Positions 56,614 through 64,000 of a DNA stretch of 64,000 nucleotides are shown here, piece after piece. The DNA lies in NCBI GenBank assembly GCA_947489195.1, contig CANLCT010000012.1:1-64000 (forward strand), given 5' to 3'. Numbering within the stretch: position 1 is the stretch's first letter; each line of letters begins with the position of its first letter. The translations under genes were made by a program, and so were the position numbers. The notes beneath the pieces are model-generated. The model did no database searches, was not told the DNA's origin, and worked only from the letters and a program-made list of their open reading frames with translations. Source of the stretch: an uncultured Aquimarina sp. GTDB taxonomy: Bacteria > Bacteroidota > Bacteroidia > Flavobacteriales > Flavobacteriaceae.

Positions 56614-57666
56614 TTAATATGTGTTATTAGTGTAGTGTGTAACTCGGTCACTTTTTATTTTTGAAACTTGAGTGGCTCCTTTAATGATAGGTGCTTTTAT
56701 GCCTTCGCTAAAAAAAACAGAAGTACCAGTATAAACCGTAGCTTCATCCCAAAGGTTAGCGTCAATAAAAGTCTGTAATGTTTGGCTTCCACCTTCAATA
56801 ATTAAAGATTGAATTTCCTTTTTGTAAAGAATATTGCAAATTTGAGTAGCAATATTTTTATTCGCTTCTATATGTTCAAAAGAAAGATACTTACTGTTTT
56901 TTGGAGGCTCTTTTTTATTGGTAATAACTAGTGTGGGTTGCTTTTGGTCAAAAATAGTACTATCTGTTGGTATTCTTAAATTTAAATCCAGTATTACTCT
57001 AAGTACATTATCGCCTTTCCACAAACGAGTATTTAGGGATGGATTGTCGTTAATTACAGTATTAGTACCTACTAAAATAGCTTGTTCGCAGGCACGTTGT
57101 TTATGGACTAATTGTTTTGAATATGGATTGGTAATCCATATTGGAGCTCTATTGTGATCTTTACTAATTTTAGGGCTTAAAAAACCATCAGCTGATTGAG
57201 CCCATTTTAAAAAGATATAAGGTCTTTTGTTGTTGTGAAATGTAAAAAAGCGTTTGTTTAGTTTTTGAGACTCTTGCTCTAATATTCCCACAATAACTTC
57301 GCAACCAGCGTCAATTAATTTTTTAACTCCACGACCAGCAACTGCTGCAAAAGGATCAATAGTACCAATAACAACGCGTTTAATACCTGAATTTATAATG
57401 AGATCGCTACAAGGAGGTGTTTTTCCAAAATGGCTGCAAGGCTCTAAGCTAACATAAATAGTAGATTTAGGTAAGAGTGATTTGTCACTAACATTATGGA
57501 TGGCATTTACTTCGGCATGAGCCTGTCCGGCTTTATAATGCCAACCTTCACCAATAATTTTATCATTATAAACAATAACACTACCCACCATAGGATTTGG
57601 ATAGCAAGTGCCTAAACCGTTTTTTGCTAACTGAAGGCAACGTGTCATAAATTCTTGCTTAATCAT
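56614..57666 (-). CDS. ribD: Bifunctional riboflavin deaminase/reductase
   Basis: Carries out the second and third steps of riboflavin synthesis. The N-terminal deaminase (about 1-145) has the zinc motif HAEVNAI and EPCSHFGKTPPCSDLI. The C-terminal reductase (about 150-350) has RPYIFLKWAQSADGFLSP, ILVGTNTVINDNPSLNTR and LIIEGGSQTLQTFID. Length is normal at 350. The start overlaps the lipoprotein stop by four bases, and the HAD phosphatase follows. Confidence 0.95.
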   Translation of the reverse strand: MIKQEFMTRCLQLAKNGLGTCYPNPMVGSVIVYNDKIIGEGWHYKAGQAHAEVNAIHNVSDKSLLPKSTIYVSLEPCSHFGKTPPCSDLIINSGIKRVVIGTIDPFAAVAGRGVKKLIDAGCEVIVGILEQESQKLNKRFFTFHNNKRPYIFLKWAQSADGFLSPKISKDHNRAPIWITNPYSKQLVHKQRACEQAILVGTNTVINDNPSLNTRLWKGDNVLRVILDLNLRIPTDSTIFDQKQPTLVITNKKEPPKNSKYLSFEHIEANKNIATQICNILYKKEIQSLIIEGGSQTLQTFIDANLWDEATVYTGTSVFFSEGIKAPIIKGATQVSKIKSDRVTHYTNNTY

Positions 57667-58130
57667 AGTTTGATTTTAACTTCGTTAGTTTGATCTATAT
57701 GGTAAGTGTATTTAAAAGGTCCTTTTTTAAAAAGTAAGTCACCTTTAAAGGATATAGGGATTTTTTTAGATGATAATATATTTAAGACACTATTAATAAG
57801 ATTGTTTTTGTCCTTAGCTAAAATTTTATCTATTGAAAATTTCCCTGTTAAAGGAATGGCAAATGTATCTTGTGTAGGGATATTGAATTCTTCTGTTTGC
57901 AATTGACCAATTGAGATACCATCGGCAAAAACCTCAATGTTGTCAGTAGCTAAACTTCCGCCAATATCATTATTGTTTTTAAAAATAGCATCGGCTTTAA
58001 AAGTGACGGATCCGTTACTAATATTTTGAATGTTTATTTTTTCAACATTAATAAAGGTGGGTTTTTTGTCGTATTTACAACTGGTAGTAAGTAGTAGAAC
58101 GATACTTAAACATGTGAATAAAGATTTCAT
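57663..58130 (-). CDS. Small lipoprotein with LEA14-like domain
   Basis: A 155-residue lipoprotein: signal SLFTCLSIVLLLTTSCKYDK with the acylated cysteine near residue 18. The mature part has the beta-sandwich pattern of LEA2/water-stress-type domains (INIQNISNGSVTFKADAIF; DIGGSLATDNIEVFADGISI). Location is periplasmic or outer membrane. It is first in the lipoprotein-ribD-HAD-EamA-YigZ run and overlaps ribD by four bases. Function unknown. Confidence 0.78.
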   Translation of the reverse strand: MKSLFTCLSIVLLLTTSCKYDKKPTFINVEKINIQNISNGSVTFKADAIFKNNNDIGGSLATDNIEVFADGISIGQLQTEEFNIPTQDTFAIPLTGKFSIDKILAKDKNNLINSVLNILSSKKIPISFKGDLLFKKGPFKYTYHIDQTNEVKIKL

Positions 58131-58150
58131 AAGTCTTAAAAATTAACGCC

Positions 58151-58191
58151 TCAAAAATAAGGTTAAATTATGGGATACTCCTTATTTTTGA
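58151..58191. promoter_or_regulatory. Symmetric divergent promoter: 12-bp inverted repeat holding two -7 elements
   Basis: Perfect arms TCAAAAATAAGG and CCTTATTTTTGA separated by 17 bp. Each arm contains TATTTTTG, matching TAnnTTTG, on opposite strands: 58159 to 58152 toward the ribD operon and 58183-58190 toward prmC. A 7-bp palindrome (TCAAGGC, two bases, GCCTTGA) follows at 58216-58231. Confidence 0.6.
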
Positions 58192-58330
58192 ACTCCACAT
58201 TGTGAGTCTCATTTTTCAAGGCTTGCCTTGATTCCGAAAAACAATATTTTCAATAGGATACTTTGTGAGTTTGTTCAAAGTAGCTTGAGTGAGCTGATTT
58301 TGGGTTTTTATAATATTTTTATTTCATTCA

Positions 58331-61176
<2,846 letters not shown>

Positions 61177-61251
61177 AATAATAGTGTAAAGAGTTGATTT
61201 TTAACAAATAAGTTCTTTACTTAGTGAGTTGTTAATTTTTTAGACTTCATT

Positions 61252-61953
61252 TTGAAAGAAAAAATAGCTTATGTAACCTTAGTGATATCGGCTTTACTTA
61301 GCTGTTATTTTGCACATCAAAATATGATGTGGCAAGCTATTTTTTTTCGTGTCATAAGCCTTTTTTCAGTTGCATATGTTTTTTATTTATATAAAAAATT
61401 TCGTTCAATTCTATTTTATATAGCTTTAGGTTTTGCTTTAGTGGGAGAATCGTATGTTATATTAGGAATGAAAAAATATCCATTAGAAGTAATGGTATTT
61501 TTCTTTATCTATTATTGGTTGTTGTTTTTTGTAATAAAATCCAATGTTAGAGAAGTAAATCTATGGAGGCAAAAAAAAGTATTGATACCCGCACTGATTT
61601 CTATAGCTTTTATTATTTATTTGTTTGTTGTTAGTTACAATATGGTAAAAGAAAGCTATCAGGATAAAGCTTTTTTAATTTATGTATCTACATTTACTTT
61701 CTTGTTTTTAATAGCTTACATGGGCTTGGTGTATATAAATAAAATGTCCCTAAGAAATTTTTGGTTGGTACCAGCTATAGTTGCTTTAGTTTTTATAAGA
61801 TTTGTTTTTCCAATGGAAGCTTATTATTACAATTCTCCATATTTCAAGTGTTTGGGTTTTTTAATGCAAGTAGCACGACATTTTTTTATTCTTAAATATT
61901 TAATTTCTACAGAAAAAGAAGTAGTTATAGGAGAAAAAGAATCTTATTTATAA
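61252..61953 (+). CDS. Uncharacterised polytopic membrane protein
   Basis: A 233-residue protein with about eight hydrophobic segments and short polar loops. I do not recognise the family with confidence; size and topology recall the YhhN (lysoplasmalogenase-like) group, but its acidic motif is not clear. The start is TTG at 61252, the only start before the first helix (EKIAYVTLVISALLSCYF). It follows ligA by 75 bp and may have its own promoter. A conserved-looking loop is VGESYVILGMKKYPLE. Confidence 0.7.
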   Translation: MKEKIAYVTLVISALLSCYFAHQNMMWQAIFFRVISLFSVAYVFYLYKKFRSILFYIALGFALVGESYVILGMKKYPLEVMVFFFIYYWLLFFVIKSNVREVNLWRQKKVLIPALISIAFIIYLFVVSYNMVKESYQDKAFLIYVSTFTFLFLIAYMGLVYINKMSLRNFWLVPAIVALVFIRFVFPMEAYYYNSPYFKCLGFLMQVARHFFILKYLISTEKEVVIGEKESYL

Positions 61954-62008
61954 TAAGGCTTGTTTTTAACGAAAAATTCAGAAGTTTTAAAAAAAAATAA
62001 ACAAACTG

Positions 62009-62078
62009 TACCTTTGTTTTATTTTGAATATTACAACAAAAATAATTGTAGTGGTAATCTTCAAAATACCTACATTTG
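62009..62078 (+). promoter_or_regulatory. Two -7 promoter elements before the DUF-dapA pair
   Basis: TACCTTTG (62009-62016) and TACATTTG (62071-62078) both match TAnnTTTG. The second has a TTG 22 bp upstream (62046-62048), within the 17-23 bp spacing known for flavobacteria, and lies 20 bp before the ATG at 62098, so it is the better promoter. Confidence 0.55.
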
Positions 62079-62097
62079 CAATCCATTTTAGTAAACC

Positions 62098-62625
62098 ATG
62101 TTTAAAGGCTTTAAAAATAAATCTGTTGGTAAAGTAATCGATTCGCAGATCAAAAAACGATCAGTGTATACAGGTGCTATAAAATTAAAATCGTTAGCGG
62201 TATTGATTGACGCGCGTAAAGATTTTGATATTTTATCAGTAGTAAAGTTAGCCGATAAATTAGGAGTGCGTTCCGATCAATTGAAAATTATGGGACTGAA
62301 GGAAACTACAAAATCTGGAAGTGACGAAAGTTCGAGTGGAGGAGCAACTTATTTTGATGAAAAAGCCATAGGTTATGCAGGTGGTTTTAAAAGCAAAGCT
62401 TTAAATAATTTTGTAAAAGAACCCTTTGATGTTCTTATAAATTTTTATGGAACAGATATACCGCATTTAAATTTGGTAGCAGTTTCATCAAATGCTAAGT
62501 TTAAAGTAGGATTTGCAGATGTAGATCACAGAATTAATGATTTAGTTATAGGTACACCTTCTGATAATATAGATTTATTTATTAGTGAGTTGAAAAAATA
62601 CCTAAAAATTTTAAATATAATATGA
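62098..62625 (+). CDS. Conserved flavobacterial protein of unknown function, upstream of dapA
   Basis: A soluble 175-residue protein without signal or membrane segments. It has alternating strand/helix blocks (LAVLIDARKDFDILSVVKLA; EPFDVLINFYGTDIPHLNLV; NAKFKVGFADVDHRINDLVI), suggesting an alpha/beta fold. I recognise it only as a conserved Bacteroidota protein commonly found before dapA. It overlaps dapA by four bases (ATGA), so the two are translationally coupled. No function can be assigned from sequence. Confidence 0.8.
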   Translation: MFKGFKNKSVGKVIDSQIKKRSVYTGAIKLKSLAVLIDARKDFDILSVVKLADKLGVRSDQLKIMGLKETTKSGSDESSSGGATYFDEKAIGYAGGFKSKALNNFVKEPFDVLINFYGTDIPHLNLVAVSSNAKFKVGFADVDHRINDLVIGTPSDNIDLFISELKKYLKILNII

Positions 62626-63497
62626 ATAACTTTTTAGTTGGAACAGGAACAGCATTAGTAACACCATTCAAAAATGATGGAGCCGTGGATTTTGAAGGGC
62701 TTACTAATCTGGTGAATTATTGCCTTGATGGTGAAGTTGAATACCTTGTAGTTTTAGGAACTACGGGCGAGTCTGTAACGCTTTCCAAACAAGAGAAACA
62801 GGAAGTAATTGATCATATTGTAAAAATAAATGCAAATAGAGTTCCACTTGTTTTAGGTGTAGGAGGAAATAATACTGCTGTTGTAGCTAAAGAGGCTTCG
62901 GAGGTGAATACCTCAGATTTTCAAGCTATACTTTCGGTAGTGCCTATGTATAATAAACCTAGTCAAGAGGGGATTTATAGACATTATACAGCTGTGGCCA
63001 ATGCCGCTTCATTACCAGTACTTATATATAATGTACCTGGTCGAACAGGGGTTAATATGACTGCGGAAACTACATTGCGTTTGGCAGAGCATAAAAATAT
63101 TATAGGAGTTAAAGAGGCTACAGGAGATATTACTCAGGTTTTAAAAATTATTAAAGATGCGCCAAAAGACTTTTTAGTAATTTCTGGTGATGATATGTTA
63201 GCTTTGCCTTTGGTAACTGCTGGAGGGCATGGAGTAATAACAGTAGTTGGTCAAGGTTTTCCAAAAGCTTTTTCGGATATGATTCGATTAGGGTTAAAAG
63301 GAGAAAATAAACCGGCATATGATATTCATTATAAAATGATTCCAATTACAGAATACGCATTTGATGAAGGTAATCCTGTTGGTATTAAAGCTATTTTAGC
63401 AGCTCAAAAGGTGTGTAATGCCACAGTACGTTTGCCTTTAGTAGAAGCTACAAATGAATTACAACAAAAAATTGATGTCTACGTAAATGAATTCTAA
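62622..63497 (+). CDS. dapA: 4-Hydroxy-tetrahydrodipicolinate synthase
   Basis: Condenses pyruvate with aspartate semialdehyde, the first committed step to diaminopimelate and lysine. TIM-barrel enzyme of 291 residues with VLGTTGESVTLS, the catalytic tyrosine in LIYNVPGRTG (Tyr136) and the Schiff-base lysine in IGVKEATGD (Lys164). It shares the pathway with dapF at 47.8 kb but is not in the same operon. The Kir-channel ATG directly follows its stop codon. Confidence 0.96.
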   Translation: MNNFLVGTGTALVTPFKNDGAVDFEGLTNLVNYCLDGEVEYLVVLGTTGESVTLSKQEKQEVIDHIVKINANRVPLVLGVGGNNTAVVAKEASEVNTSDFQAILSVVPMYNKPSQEGIYRHYTAVANAASLPVLIYNVPGRTGVNMTAETTLRLAEHKNIIGVKEATGDITQVLKIIKDAPKDFLVISGDDMLALPLVTAGGHGVITVVGQGFPKAFSDMIRLGLKGENKPAYDIHYKMIPITEYAFDEGNPVGIKAILAAQKVCNATVRLPLVEATNELQQKIDVYVNEF

Positions 63498-64000
63498 ATG
63501 AGTGAACGCGTTAAAGATCCTGGTGTTGGCGCTTTTTCGAAAGAAAAAGCTAAAAGATTTATAAATCAGGATGGTACTTTTAATGTAACACATATAAATA
63601 AAAAAAGAACAGTCAATGAGGCCTACACTTATCTAACAAGTATAAGTTGGCCTCATTTTTTGATTTTATTGTTTGTAGGATTTATTATTTTAAACTTCAT
63701 TTTTGCTACATTTTATTTAATTATTGGTGTAGCAGCAATAGGTGTTAAGTCACAAACAATATTAATAGACTTTTTTAAAGCCTTCTTTTTTTCGGTGCAA
63801 ACTATAACTAGTGTGGGTTATGGTCGTTTTTCTCCTCAAGGTATTCCAGCAGGTTTAGTATCTAGTTTTGAGGCATTAGTGGGGTTAGTTTCTTTTGCTT
63901 TTATTACCGGATTGCTTTATGGTCGTTTTTCAAAGCCACGATCAAATATTCGGTTTAGTAAATTTGTTTTGTTGTGTAAGCATAATGGCGAAGATGCGCT
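63498..64000 (+). CDS. Inward-rectifier (Kir-type) potassium channel, N-terminal part (3' end outside window)
   Basis: Inner-membrane potassium channel. The ATG at 63498 follows the dapA stop without a gap and the frame is open to the window end (167 codons). It encodes a cytoplasmic N-terminus with FNVTHINKK, a slide-helix/first membrane segment (SWPHFLILLFVGFIILNFIF), a pore helix and filter TITSVGYGRFSP, a second membrane segment (SFEALVGLVSFAFITGLLYG), then RFSKPRSNIRFS leading into the Kir cytoplasmic domain. The filter is SVGYG rather than the commoner TVGYG/TIGYG. The C-terminal immunoglobulin-like domain is cut off. Confidence 0.9.
   Translation, partial: MSERVKDPGVGAFSKEKAKRFINQDGTFNVTHINKKRTVNEAYTYLTSISWPHFLILLFVGFIILNFIFATFYLIIGVAAIGVKSQTILIDFFKAFFFSVQTITSVGYGRFSPQGIPAGLVSSFEALVGLVSFAFITGLLYGRFSKPRSNIRFSKFVLLCKHNGEDA

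Overview
The window is about 64 kb of AT-rich DNA (roughly one third G+C by eye) from a marine member of the Bacteroidota, most likely a flavobacterium (Flavobacteriaceae). The evidence is two SusC/SusD pairs, a protein with a C-terminal type IX secretion sorting domain, promoter -7 elements of the TAnnTTTG type, a Bacteroidota-type N-acylornithine route to arginine, and gene neighbourhoods such as dapF-GNAT-mltG. Both ends cut through genes: a UDP-glucose dehydrogenase at the left and a Kir-type potassium channel at the right. I see no tRNA, rRNA, CRISPR array or insertion sequence.

Positions 1-14.9 kb hold the end of a capsule or exopolysaccharide cluster, all on the + strand. It has sugar-nucleotide genes (UDP-glucuronate; GDP-mannose to GDP-L-fucose), a Wzx flippase, a Wzy polymerase, three glycosyltransferases, two hexapeptide acyltransferases, a WecA/MraY-type initiating transferase, and the Wza/Wzc export pair. 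A strong terminator closes it. Positions 14.9-19.2 kb hold argF'-argB-argE-argH, the acylated (probably N-succinyl) arginine pathway, followed by a TPR protein with its own terminator.

Positions 20.5-44.8 kb are the accessory core, which I read as a polysaccharide/glycoside utilisation region aimed at red algae. It contains SusC/SusD pair 1, an FG-GAP/ASPIC (CRTAC1-like) lipoprotein, a GntR-type regulator with a sugar-sensor domain, SusC/SusD pair 2, a cytoplasmic GH36 alpha-galactosidase-like enzyme, a single 1059-residue protein joining glycerol kinase to FAD glycerol-3-phosphate dehydrogenase, a sodium/solute symporter and, in the opposite direction, a secreted GH16 beta-agarase/porphyranase-like enzyme. 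An alpha-galactosidase beside a fused glycerol-to-dihydroxyacetone-phosphate enzyme and a symporter suggests use of an alpha-galactosyl-glycerol. The obvious candidate is floridoside, the main photosynthate of red algae. The agarase would attack the wall of the same algae. This is the most interesting proposal in the window; the substrate is inferred, not shown.

Positions 45-64 kb are housekeeping: a pseudouridine synthase, an HtrA protease, dapF-GNAT-mltG, a lysozyme-like protein, an RsmI-family methylase, dnaA with a low-molecular-weight phosphatase, a thioesterase, a YigZ protein, an EamA transporter, a HAD phosphatase, ribD, a small lipoprotein, prmC, ligA, two uncharacterised proteins, dapA and the start of a Kir channel.
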